From Mycolicibacterium diernhoferi (GTDB lineage Bacteria; Actinomycetota; Actinomycetes; Mycobacteriales; Mycobacteriaceae), in assembly GCF_019456655.1 (NCBI RefSeq), contig NZ_CP080332.1:2108001-2172000 (forward strand): DNA of 64,000 nt. Reading direction: 5' to 3'. Positions 32,775 through 40,231 of the stretch are shown here, one piece after another. The position numbers and the translations under genes are program-made. Every line of letters starts with the position of its first letter. The first letter of the stretch is position 1. Under the pieces are notes generated by a model. It saw nothing but the letters and a program-made list of their open reading frames with translations. It was not told the DNA's origin and made no database searches.

Positions 32775-33524
32775 TCAGGCGTAGGTGTCGAAGCCGAGTT
32801 TGACCGCCAGCGCCAGCCCGGCGAACGCCACCAGCAGCCGCAGCGGGGTGGCCGGGGCGTGCCGCACCACGATCGGCCCGAGCCGGGCGCCGATCAGGCA
32901 CCCGGCGCCCATCACCGCGACGGCCGGCCAGTGTACCGAGGCCGCCACCGTGAACACCACGGCCGCAACAGCATTGGCCACGCCCAGCACCACGTTCTTG
33001 GTGGCGTTCGCCTCGGCGAAGGTCACCATCTCGGTGCGGGTGAACACCGCCAACATCAACAAACCCGCTGCGGCGCCGAAGAATCCGCCGTACACGCAGA
33101 TCAGTCCGATCACCACGGCCTGGGTGATCCGCGCGGCACGCGTGGGCACCGCGGACCGGTCAGCGCCCTTGGGTACCGCGATCGCCACCGATGCCACCGC
33201 GAGCAGCACCGGGACCGCATTCTCGAAGCCGTCGTCGGGGATGGACAGCAGCAGGACCGCCCCGGCCAGGCCGCCGAGCGCACCCATCGGGATCAGCCGC
33301 CGCAGCCGCGGGCCCTGCCCGGCCAGTTCGGGCAGCGAGCCGCGCACGGACCCGACCCCGTTGAACACCAACGCCACCGTGTTCGTCACGTTCGCGGTCA
33401 CCGGCGGCAGGCCGATCATCAGCAGCGCGGGATAGGTCGACACCGAGGCCAGGCCGGCGATACTGCCGGTCAGCCCGCCGCCGATGCCGGCGACGAACAG
33501 CAGCGCGATCTCCCACCCGGTCAC
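32775..33524 (-). CDS. TauE/SafE-family membrane transporter
   Basis: Integral membrane protein of 249 residues with about eight hydrophobic segments and the two glycine-rich repeats of the TauE/SafE family (GIGGGLTGSIAGLASVSTYP in the N-half; GGFFGAAAGLLMLAVF in the C-half). The family exports sulfite, sulfoacetate or other organic anions. GTG start with AAGG eight bases upstream. Its neighbours are a SulP-type anion transporter and a sulfite-oxidase-fold enzyme, so a sulfur-oxyanion role is conceivable but not shown. Confidence 0.85.
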   Translation of the reverse strand: MTGWEIALLFVAGIGGGLTGSIAGLASVSTYPALLMIGLPPVTANVTNTVALVFNGVGSVRGSLPELAGQGPRLRRLIPMGALGGLAGAVLLLSIPDDGFENAVPVLLAVASVAIAVPKGADRSAVPTRAARITQAVVIGLICVYGGFFGAAAGLLMLAVFTRTEMVTFAEANATKNVVLGVANAVAAVVFTVAASVHWPAVAVMGAGCLIGARLGPIVVRHAPATPLRLLVAFAGLALAVKLGFDTYA

Positions 33525-33566
33525 CCGGACATCCTTGCCTACCGGTGCGGCGCGGGCGGATCTGCG

Positions 33567-35192
33567 TCAGCCGCGGACGTGGCTGCGGGCATGGGCGATC
33601 GCCTCGTCGAGCGAGTCGATCAGGTGGTTCTCGTGGCGCAGCGACTCGATGGCCCCGACGTTGGTCAGCAGGTTCAGGTGTTCGGGCTGCACGCCCTTGA
33701 TGATCACGGTGATACCGCGCGCCTCGAGCTCGGCGGTGATCTGGGCCAGGGTGTGCGCGCCGGTGGCGTCGAGCATGCCCAGCTGCGACATCCGGATGAT
33801 CACCACCGAGACCTCGGGATGATCGGCGTCGACGATGGCGCTGGAGATCCGTTCGGCGGCACCGAAGAACATCGCTCCGTCCAGGCGGAGCAGCGCAATG
33901 CGCTCGTCACCGGGCTGGTACGGCACGGGTAGCTTCTCGCGGGTCACGCTGCTGCGCCGGGCGACGGCACGCAACGCGTAGAACGCGGCCACCACGATCC
34001 CGATCACGACGGCGTCGATCAGATCGAACACGATGGTCACCGCCGCGGTGAGCGCGAAGGTCAGCACATCGGAACGGCCGGCCCGCAGGATCTTGGCGAT
34101 GGTCCGTCCGGAGATCATCCGGAACGAGGTCACCATCAACACCGCCGACAGCGCCGAGAGCGGAATGGAGGCCACCGGACCGCTGGCGAAGTAGACCACG
34201 GCCAGCAGCAGCAGACAGTGCACGATCGCGGCGACCCGGGTGCGGGCTCCGGAGCGGACGTTGACCGCGGTCCGGGCGATTGCTCCGGTGGCGGGCATCC
34301 CACCGAACACGCCCGACGCCACCGACGCCAACCCCTGCCCGACGAGTTCGCGGTCCGGATCGTAGGGGCCGGTGGGTGACATGGTGGCCGCCACCCGGGC
34401 CGACAGCAGAGACTCGATGGCGGCCAGCGCCGCGATCGCCAGCGCCGCGCCCAGCAGTGCCCGCAGTGCAGCGGGGTCGGCGTGCGGCAGCACCGGAGCA
34501 GGCAGATGGTCGGGCAGTTCACCGATTCGGGCCACCGGCAGTCCGAGCGCGGCCACCACGCCGGCGGCGGCGATGATCGCGGCCAGCGACTCCGGAATCC
34601 CCCTGTGCAGCCGGGGTAGCAGCACCATCAGGGCCGCGACGATGCCGACCACCAGCAGGGCCGGAAGCGCCTCGGACCAGTTGGCGCCGGTGAGCACCCG
34701 CCAGGCGGCGACCAGCGGAGGCTGCCCGGTCGGGGCGGCCGTGTTGAGGGCGGCGGGCACCTGCTGCAGGAAGATGATCGCGGCGATCCCGAGGGTGAAC
34801 CCCTCGATCACCGGCCACGGGATGAAGGTGACCGCGCGACCCAGGCCGGTGACCCCCATCGCCAGCACGATCAGGCCGGCGAGCAGCGTGACCAGCGCGA
34901 CGCTGCCCAGCCCGTAGGACGCCACGATGGGGGCGAGCACCACGGCCATCGCCCCGGTCGGTCCGGATACCTGGACATGCGAGCCACCGAACACCGCGGC
35001 GACCAGGCCGGCAATGACGGCGGTGATGAGCCCGGCCGCCGCGCCGACCCCGGAGCTGATGCCGAACGCCAACGCCAACGGCAGCGCCACGACACCGACG
35101 GTGACCCCGGCCAGCAGGTCCTGGCGCCAGGAACGGGGAAGTTCGGCGTAGTCGGCTCGGCGGGGCAGGAGGCGGCGGGCGTCAGCCAACAC
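33567..35192 (-). CDS. SulP-family anion transporter with C-terminal STAS domain
   Basis: SulP protein of about 541 residues. The N-terminal membrane domain begins LLAGVTVGVVALPLALAFG and continues through GGSHVQVSGPTGAMAVVL and LASVASGVFGGMPATGAIAR, and a C-terminal STAS domain (LRLDGAMFFGAAERI, SVVIIRMSQLGMLDATGA) lies near residues 420-530. SulP proteins carry sulfate, bicarbonate or dicarboxylates; the substrate is not readable. The GTG start at 35192 overlaps the end of the ArsR gene by 11 bp, with 35201 as alternative start. Translational coupling to the ArsR regulator suggests autoregulated expression. Confidence 0.88.
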   Translation of the reverse strand: MLADARRLLPRRADYAELPRSWRQDLLAGVTVGVVALPLALAFGISSGVGAAAGLITAVIAGLVAAVFGGSHVQVSGPTGAMAVVLAPIVASYGLGSVALVTLLAGLIVLAMGVTGLGRAVTFIPWPVIEGFTLGIAAIIFLQQVPAALNTAAPTGQPPLVAAWRVLTGANWSEALPALLVVGIVAALMVLLPRLHRGIPESLAAIIAAAGVVAALGLPVARIGELPDHLPAPVLPHADPAALRALLGAALAIAALAAIESLLSARVAATMSPTGPYDPDRELVGQGLASVASGVFGGMPATGAIARTAVNVRSGARTRVAAIVHCLLLLAVVYFASGPVASIPLSALSAVLMVTSFRMISGRTIAKILRAGRSDVLTFALTAAVTIVFDLIDAVVIGIVVAAFYALRAVARRSSVTREKLPVPYQPGDERIALLRLDGAMFFGAAERISSAIVDADHPEVSVVIIRMSQLGMLDATGAHTLAQITAELEARGITVIIKGVQPEHLNLLTNVGAIESLRHENHLIDSLDEAIAHARSHVRG

Positions 35193-35565
35193 CGGAGCCA
35201 CCGATCGGGGGGAGCGTGGAGAGGGTGTCGAGCTGGTCGCGGCGGGCGCTGAGGGTGTCGGCCAGGAAGGTCCGCGCAATGACCAGCAGTTCGGAGATCT
35301 TGGGGTGCGCGAGCCGGTAGAACACGGCATTCCCGGAGCGCTCGGCGGTGACCACCTGATGACGCTTCAGAACCGCCAGGTGCTGGGACAGCAGGGTCGG
35401 CTCGATATCGCTCTGGGCAAGGATCGCACTGACCGGGGTGGGTTCGCCGGCGGCCGACAGGATCTCCAGCACCCGGATGCGCGACGGGTGCGCCAGGGCC
35501 TTGAACAGGTTGGCCTTGATCTCGTAGAGCGGCTGTTCGTGGCCGGGCGGGAGGCGTTTGGGCAT
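35182..35565 (-). CDS. ArsR/SmtB-family transcriptional regulator
   Basis: Winged-helix ArsR-type protein of 127 residues (IKANLFKALAHPSRIRVLEI, DIEPTLLSQHLAVLKRHQVV, GNAVFYRLAHP). The common metal-binding ELCVCDL motif is absent and there is no cysteine in the protein, so a metal-independent signal is likely. ATG 35565 has AGGA six bases upstream; a longer start at 35604 adds 13 residues. It is first in an operon with the SulP transporter and probably represses it. Confidence 0.87.
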   Translation of the reverse strand: MPKRLPPGHEQPLYEIKANLFKALAHPSRIRVLEILSAAGEPTPVSAILAQSDIEPTLLSQHLAVLKRHQVVTAERSGNAVFYRLAHPKISELLVIARTFLADTLSARRDQLDTLSTLPPIGGSGVG

Positions 35566-35587
35566 CAGCGGTCCTGCGGATTGATGG

Positions 35588-35605
35588 ATTGAACGAATTC
35601 TCAAT
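35588..35605. promoter_or_regulatory. Putative ArsR operator
   Basis: ATTGAACGAATTCTCAAT: arms ATTGA/TCAAT around an 8-bp centre, 23 bp before the ArsR start. AT-rich dyads of this kind are typical ArsR/SmtB sites in otherwise GC-rich DNA. Confidence 0.4.
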
Positions 35606-35645
35606 CAGTGTAGCGGGCGTTGCGACCGGCCCGCGGAAAAGGAAG

Positions 35646-35684
35646 TTGCGCCCGGGCCGCGGGGAGGACTAACCTCGGCGATCG
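35646..35684 (+). promoter_or_regulatory. Putative promoter giving a leaderless leader-peptide transcript
   Basis: TTGCGC (35646-35651), 18-bp spacer, TAACCT (35670-35675, TANNNT type). The expected transcription start falls at or next to the GTG at 35684, which has no Shine-Dalgarno. Leaderless translation from GTG is common in mycobacteria. Confidence 0.4.
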
Positions 35685-35728
35685 TGCATCGCATTCTCGT
35701 AGTAGCCAGTACCCGCAGCGGGGTCTGA
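35684..35728 (+). CDS. Putative attenuator leader peptide (branched-chain codons)
   Basis: A 14-codon open frame reading V/M-H-R-I-L-V-V-A-S-T-R-S-G-V then TGA, containing consecutive Ile-Leu-Val-Val codons and a final Val. It directly precedes a LeuA regulatory-domain gene. It is too short for gene finders. The interpretation as a leader peptide rests on the codon run, the overlapping RNA stems and the downstream gene; translation is unproven. Confidence 0.5.
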   Translation: MHRILVVASTRSGV

Positions 35729-35766
35729 TCCAGACCGACCCCCCGCTGTGGGTCGGAAGCTACTAC
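35699..35766 (+). promoter_or_regulatory. Attenuator-like RNA with mutually exclusive stems
   Basis: Stem A: GTAGTAGC (35699-35706) pairs with GCTACTAC (35759-35766), and inside it CCCGCAGCGGGG (35712-35723) with CCCCGCTGTGGG (35741-35752, one G-U). Stem B: CCGACCC (35735-35741) pairs with GGGTCGG (35750-35756) and excludes the inner part of A. The 5' arm of A covers the Val-Val-Ala codons of the leader peptide, so a stalled ribosome would open it. No T-tract follows, which suggests control of translation; CTCT-GAGC-AGAG at 35781-35792 overlaps the ribosome-binding region. Confidence 0.55.
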
Positions 35767-35803
35767 CCGTCGGTCGCTCCCTCTGAGCAGAGAAGACCGG
35801 CAC

Positions 35804-36286
35804 ATGAACTCTCACATCACCACCACCGTCGCGAGCCCCCGTTTCGCGGACTTCTTCGACGCGCCGCTGCCCCGCGGCCTGCGCGACCTGGCCGCCGAGA
35901 TGTCCTGGGACGACGTCGCCGCCACGTTCGGATCCGCGGCCGGGCCGGTGAGCCTGGAGCGCTGGGAAGAGGACGGGCGCGCCCCGCACACCATCGGCGG
36001 GCGGCGCGGGATCACCTACCGGGCCACCATCGCCGTGGGTGAGCGCGTCGCGACGTCGTCGGTCACGGCCGCGGGCCCGCTGGCCGCGCTCACCGCGATC
36101 CTGCACGAGCGCGGAATTGCCGTGGAAATGCTCAACTTTCACCAACTGCGGGCCGGCGGTCAGACGGCGACGTTCATCCGCGGCACCGACGGCGTGCACA
36201 CCGAGTGGGCGATCGGCTGGTCGGAATGCCCGAACCTGTCGGCGCTGCGGGCCGTCATCGCCTGCGCGAATCGGTTGCACGGCTAG
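35804..36286 (+). CDS. Stand-alone LeuA-type C-terminal regulatory domain protein
   Basis: A 160-residue protein whose C-terminal 75 residues resemble the allosteric domain of 2-isopropylmalate synthase: AAGPLAALTAILHERGIAVE compared with [20 protein letters not shown] in M. tuberculosis LeuA, then AGGQTATFIRG, TEWAIGWSEC and the terminal LSALRAVIACANRL (LeuA: ASLRAVVSAVNRA). The catalytic TIM barrel is absent, and the first 60 residues (FFDAPLPRGLRDLAAEMSWD) are unfamiliar. In LeuA this domain binds leucine. A free domain could bind leucine or modulate LeuA or a related synthase. The leader upstream points to branched-chain amino acid control. ATG 35804 has AGAGAAG upstream. Confidence 0.75.
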   Translation: MNSHITTTVASPRFADFFDAPLPRGLRDLAAEMSWDDVAATFGSAAGPVSLERWEEDGRAPHTIGGRRGITYRATIAVGERVATSSVTAAGPLAALTAILHERGIAVEMLNFHQLRAGGQTATFIRGTDGVHTEWAIGWSECPNLSALRAVIACANRLHG

Positions 36287-36290
36287 TTGT

Positions 36291-36316
36291 CTGGCGGGTG
36301 GGACCCCAGCCGCCAG
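36291..36316. terminator. Bidirectional terminator-like hairpin
   Basis: CTGGCGG-G-TGGG-AC-CCCA-G-CCGCCAG: an 11-bp stem with one G/G mismatch, in the 35 bp between the convergent LeuA-domain gene and P450 gene. No T-tract. Confidence 0.6.
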
Positions 36317-36321
36317 CGGGA

Positions 36322-37818
36322 CTAGCGGATCGGGCGCAGGGTGACCGGCATGCCGTCCATCGGGACCGGCATACCCGCGTAGTCCAGCTTCGCCTGGTAG
36401 CCCGGGAAGGGCGGCTCGAGGCGGTACTTGCGCAGCAGTCGGTGCATGACGGTCTTGATCTCCAGCTGGCCGAAGACCATGCCGATGCACTTGTGCGCGC
36501 CGCCGCCGAACGGGGCGAAGGCGTAGCGGTGCTTCTTGTGCTCGTTGCGCGGTTCGGCGAAGCGGTCCGGGTCGAACTTCATCGGGTCGGTCCACAGCTC
36601 GGGCAGGTAGTGGTTCATCGACGGCCAGGTGACGATGTTGGTGTTGGCCGGGATGAAGTGGCCGAGCAGATCGGTGTCGCGCACCGTGGAGCGCACGTTG
36701 AACGGCAGCGGCGTGACCAGGCGCAGCGCCTCGTTGATCACCAGGTCGTAGGTTTCCAGCTTGTCCAGCGCCTCGATGTCGAGCGGGCCGTCGCCGATGC
36801 GGTCGGACTCCTCGCGGCAGCGCTCCTGCCACTCCGGGTTGGCGGCCAGGTGGTAGGCCATCGTGGTCAGCGTCGAGGTGGAGGTGTCGTGGGCGGCCAT
36901 CATCAGGAAGATCATGTGGTTGACGATGTCCTGATCGGTGAACGAGTTGCCGTCCTCGTCGGAGGTCTGGCACAGCACCGACAGCATGTCGGTCCCGCCG
37001 GAGTTGCGCCGCTCCTTGACCCGCGCCTCGAAGTAGTTGTCGAGGACCTTGCGGGCCTCCAGTCCGCGCCACCATTTGAACGGCGGCACGCCGGTGCGGA
37101 CGATGGCGCCGCCGGCCCGGGTGGTCATGGTGAACGCGTCGTTGACCTTGGTGACGAGTTCCTTGTCGCTGCCGGGCTCGTGGCCCATGAACACCACCGA
37201 GGCGATGTCCAGGGTCAGCTCCTTGACGGCCGGGTAGAACAGGAAACGGGGGTCGTTCTCCACCCAGTCATTGGCGATGACGGCCGAGGCCACCTTGTCG
37301 ATGTGCTCGACGTAGCCGGTGAGCCGGCTGCGGGTGAAGGCCTCCTGCATGATGCGCCGGTGGAACATGTGTTCCTCGAAGTCCAGCATCATCAGGCCGC
37401 GGTTGAAGAACGGCCCGATCACCGGGTCCCAGCCCTTCTGCGAGAAGTCCTTGTTGCGGTTGGAGAAGACCGCCTGGGTGGCGTCCGGGCCCAGCGCCAC
37501 CACCGCGGGCAGGGCGGGGGAGTGCGCGTAGTGCAGCGGACCGAACTTGCGGTACACCTCGAGCTGGTAGGCCGGACCGCTGCGGAACGTCTCGATCATG
37601 TGGCCGAGGATCGGCAGACCGGAATCGCCCATGACGGGCTTGAGGCCGCTGCCGGCCGGGGGTTCGGCGAGTACGAACTGCTTGAACGAGTGCTGGCGCA
37701 GCCGCTGCTCCACCGAACCCATGCCGGGCATGTTGTTCAGTGTGGGGGTGAGCTTGCGTTTGGCCTGATCGAGCAGATAGGCCGGGGTGCTGATGGCGGG
37801 CTTGGTGTTGGTCGGCAC
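36322..37818 (-). CDS. Cytochrome P450, CYP136-like (copy 1)
   Basis: P450 of 498 residues, longer than most bacterial P450s but like M. tuberculosis CYP136 (Rv3059, about 492). The I-helix motif is MMAAHDTSTST near residue 295, the K-helix E-x2-R is NEALR, PERF-like is DPDRFAEPRNEHKKH, and the haem loop is FAPFGGGAHKCIGMVFGQ with Cys near 440. The N-terminal ISTPAYLLDQAKRKLTPTLN has no membrane anchor. GTG start with GAGGAG eight bases upstream. It lies directly downstream of a second copy in the same orientation; the two are highly similar along their length. The substrate is unknown. Confidence 0.92.
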   Translation of the reverse strand: MPTNTKPAISTPAYLLDQAKRKLTPTLNNMPGMGSVEQRLRQHSFKQFVLAEPPAGSGLKPVMGDSGLPILGHMIETFRSGPAYQLEVYRKFGPLHYAHSPALPAVVALGPDATQAVFSNRNKDFSQKGWDPVIGPFFNRGLMMLDFEEHMFHRRIMQEAFTRSRLTGYVEHIDKVASAVIANDWVENDPRFLFYPAVKELTLDIASVVFMGHEPGSDKELVTKVNDAFTMTTRAGGAIVRTGVPPFKWWRGLEARKVLDNYFEARVKERRNSGGTDMLSVLCQTSDEDGNSFTDQDIVNHMIFLMMAAHDTSTSTLTTMAYHLAANPEWQERCREESDRIGDGPLDIEALDKLETYDLVINEALRLVTPLPFNVRSTVRDTDLLGHFIPANTNIVTWPSMNHYLPELWTDPMKFDPDRFAEPRNEHKKHRYAFAPFGGGAHKCIGMVFGQLEIKTVMHRLLRKYRLEPPFPGYQAKLDYAGMPVPMDGMPVTLRPIR

Positions 37819-37879
37819 GGACAGAGCTCCTCAAACTGGTCGTACGGGACAGCCTGTGGTCGGTGTCACTGATGAGCAC

Positions 37880-37910
37880 ATCCTGTACGGGCAACTTGAC
37901 GGCTGTCAAG
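37880..37910 (-). promoter_or_regulatory. Promoter of P450 copy 1 with CTTGAC-N4-GTCAAG operator
   Basis: CTTGACGGCTGTCAAG (37895-37910) is a perfect 6+6 dyad. On the minus strand its TTGACA can serve as -35, with CAGGAT 18 bp further as -10. The same dyad and the flanking CATCCTGTA recur at 39499-39530, so the repressor would block both promoters. Confidence 0.65.
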
Positions 37911-37963
37911 TTTCTCGCGGCGCGTCGGGCCAAGCTCGAATTCGGTTGGCCCGCACCGACCCG

Positions 37964-39445
37964 TCAGCGGATGGGGCGCAGGATGAGCGGCATGCCGTCC
38001 ATCGGTACCGGCATGCCGCCGTTGTCCCAGTGCGGCGTGTAACCGGGCTTGACGAGTTCCAGCCGGTACTTGCGCAGCATCCGGTGCACGATGGTCTTGA
38101 CCTCGAGTTGGCCGAAGACCATGCCGATGCACTTGTGCGCGCCGCCGCCGAACGGGGCGAAGGCGTACCGGTGTTTCTTGTGCTCGCTGCGCGGTTCGGC
38201 GAAGCGGTCCGGGTCGAACTTCTCCGGGTCGGTCCACAGTTCGGGCAGCCGGTGGTTCATCCCGGGCCAGGTCACCACGTTGGTGCCGGCGGGCACGTAG
38301 TAGCCCAGCAGATCGGTGTCGCGGACGGTCTGGCGCATGTTGAACGGCAGCGGCGTGACGAGGCGCAACGATTCGTTCATCACCAGATCGAGGGTCTCCA
38401 GCTTGTCCAGCGCCTCGATGTCTAGCGGGCCGTCGCCGAGTCGGTCGCACTCGTCGCGGCAGCGGTCCTGCCACTCCGGGTTGGCCGCGAGGTTGTACGC
38501 GATGGTCGTGGTGGTCGAGGTCGAGGTGTCGTGGGCGGCCATCATCAAAAAGATCATGTGGTTGACGATGTCCTCGTCGGAGAACGAGTTGCCGTCCTCG
38601 TCGGTCGTGTGGCACAGCACCGTCAGCATGTCGGTCCCGTCGGAGTTGCGGCGTTCCTTGATGCGCTCCTCGAAGTACTCCTCCAGCACCTTGCGGGCGC
38701 GCAGGCCCTGCCACCACTTGAACGGCGGCACGGCGAAGCGCAGGATCGCCCCGCCCGAACGGGTGGTGGTGGCGAACGCGTCGTTGACCTTGGTGACCAG
38801 CTCGTGGTCGTCACCGGCGTGCTCGTGGCCCATGAACACCACCGAGGCGATGTCCAGGGTGAGTTCCTTCATCGCCGGGTGGAACAGGAACCGGGCGTCG
38901 TCGGTCGGCCAGTCCGCGACCACCGCGGTGGCGACCTGGTCGATGTGCTCGACGTAGTTGGTCAGCCGGGTCCGGGTGAAGGCCTCCTGCATGATCCGGC
39001 GGTGGAACATGTGTTCCTCGAAGTCGAGCATCATCAGGCCGCGGTTGAAGAACGGCCCGATGACCGGGTGCCAGCCCTTCTGTGAGTAGTCCTTGTTGCG
39101 GTTGGAGAAGATGGTCTGGGTGGCGTCCGGGCCCAGCGCCACGATCGACGGCAGGATCGGCGAGTCCGCGAAGGTGATGGGTCCGCGGGTGTTGTACAGG
39201 TGCAACGGGAAATCCGCGCCCTCGCGGAACATCTCGATGATGTGCCCGAGCAGCGGTAACCCCGAGTCGCCCTTGATCGCCTTCAGACCGCTGCCGGGCG
39301 GCGGTTCGGCGAGGATGTGCTCTTTCCACTGGTGGGCCAGCAGGCGCTTCTCGATCGCTCCCATGCCGGGGATGGTGTTCACCGTCGGGGTGAACCGGCG
39401 CTTGGCCTGGTCCAGCAGATAGGCCGGGGTGCTGATCGTCGCCAT
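37964..39445 (-). CDS. Cytochrome P450, CYP136-like (copy 2)
   Basis: P450 of 493 residues, a close paralogue of the downstream copy: shared ISTPAYLLDQAKR, QKGW(H/D)PVIGPFFNRGLMML, FEEHMFHRRIMQEAFTR, MMAAHDTSTST, and FAPFGGGAHKCIGMVFGQ. ATG 39445 has GAGGAG seven bases upstream. Its position divergent from a TetR gene followed by an SDR matches the Rv3059-Rv3058c-Rv3057c order of M. tuberculosis, so this is the probable orthologue of cyp136 and the other copy a tandem duplication. Each copy has its own promoter with the same operator. Confidence 0.92.
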   Translation of the reverse strand: MATISTPAYLLDQAKRRFTPTVNTIPGMGAIEKRLLAHQWKEHILAEPPPGSGLKAIKGDSGLPLLGHIIEMFREGADFPLHLYNTRGPITFADSPILPSIVALGPDATQTIFSNRNKDYSQKGWHPVIGPFFNRGLMMLDFEEHMFHRRIMQEAFTRTRLTNYVEHIDQVATAVVADWPTDDARFLFHPAMKELTLDIASVVFMGHEHAGDDHELVTKVNDAFATTTRSGGAILRFAVPPFKWWQGLRARKVLEEYFEERIKERRNSDGTDMLTVLCHTTDEDGNSFSDEDIVNHMIFLMMAAHDTSTSTTTTIAYNLAANPEWQDRCRDECDRLGDGPLDIEALDKLETLDLVMNESLRLVTPLPFNMRQTVRDTDLLGYYVPAGTNVVTWPGMNHRLPELWTDPEKFDPDRFAEPRSEHKKHRYAFAPFGGGAHKCIGMVFGQLEVKTIVHRMLRKYRLELVKPGYTPHWDNGGMPVPMDGMPLILRPIR

Positions 39446-39498
39446 GTAGTGCTCCTCACAAAGTTTCGGTACCTGTGTTGGAACTCACTCTCGAAACT

Positions 39499-39530
39499 CA
39501 TCCTGTATGCCACACTTGACGCATGTCAAG
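39499..39530. promoter_or_regulatory. P450/TetR divergent promoter with CTTGAC-N4-GTCAAG operator
   Basis: CTTGACGCATGTCAAG (39515-39530), identical in arms to that at 37895, with CATCCTGTA upstream conserved. The dyad overlaps the predicted -35 (TTGACA) of P450 copy 2 and lies 39 bp before the TetR ATG, so autoregulation is likely. Confidence 0.65.
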
Positions 39531-39568
39531 TTTTGTTCTCGCGTGGCACGGTGCCAAGGTTTAGTGCC

Positions 39569-40213
39569 ATGAGCGCCGTCCCAGAATCGGAATCCGAGAC
39601 TCGGCGTAGTCGCGGGGACCGCCAGCGCGATGCGATCGTCGCGGCGGTGCGTGAGCTGCTGGGCACGAAACCCTTCGCCGACCTGTCGGTCAGCATGATC
39701 AGCGAGCGGGCCGGCGTGGCCCGGTCGGGTTTCTACTTCTACTTCGACTCCAAGTACGACGTGCTGGCCTACATCGTCAAGGACGCGCTGACCGAACTGG
39801 ACGCCCTGACCCACAACTTCGCCCCGCGTGACCCGGGCGAGTCGCCGGCCGCCTTCGCCAAGCGGATGGTCGGCAGTGCCGCCGCGGTGTTCACGACCAA
39901 CGACCCGGTGATGGCGGCCTGCACCGCCGCGCGCAACACCGATGCCCAGATCAACGACATCATGAACGACTTCGAGGACCTCGTCATCGCCAAGATCGTC
40001 GCCGTCGTCGAAGAAGAGGTGCGCAACGGCACCCGCCCGATCAGTGACGACATCCCCGCACTGGTCCGGATGCTCACCGCGACCAGCGCGTGGACGCTGT
40101 CGCAGGACGCCGGATTCGTCGGCCGCAACACCGATCCGCAACGCGCCGTGGACGTGCTGGAGCGGTTGTGGTTGCACGCGCTGTGGGGAACCGCCGCGTC
40201 CTGGGAAGGCTGA
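39569..40213 (+). CDS. TetR-family regulator (Rv3058c-like)
   Basis: TetR-type repressor, 214 residues. N-terminal HTH: RQRDAIVAAVRELLGTKPFA, SVSMISERAGVARSGFYFYF, SKYDVLAYIV; the ligand-binding part follows. It is divergent from P450 copy 2, with the shared dyad between them, and is the obvious candidate to bind the CTTGAC-N4-GTCAAG sites. The gene is followed 18 bp later by an SDR gene. The inducer is unknown. Confidence 0.9.
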   Translation: MSAVPESESETRRSRGDRQRDAIVAAVRELLGTKPFADLSVSMISERAGVARSGFYFYFDSKYDVLAYIVKDALTELDALTHNFAPRDPGESPAAFAKRMVGSAAAVFTTNDPVMAACTAARNTDAQINDIMNDFEDLVIAKIVAVVEEEVRNGTRPISDDIPALVRMLTATSAWTLSQDAGFVGRNTDPQRAVDVLERLWLHALWGTAASWEG

Positions 40214-40231
40214 CTCGGTAGGGTCGCCTCC

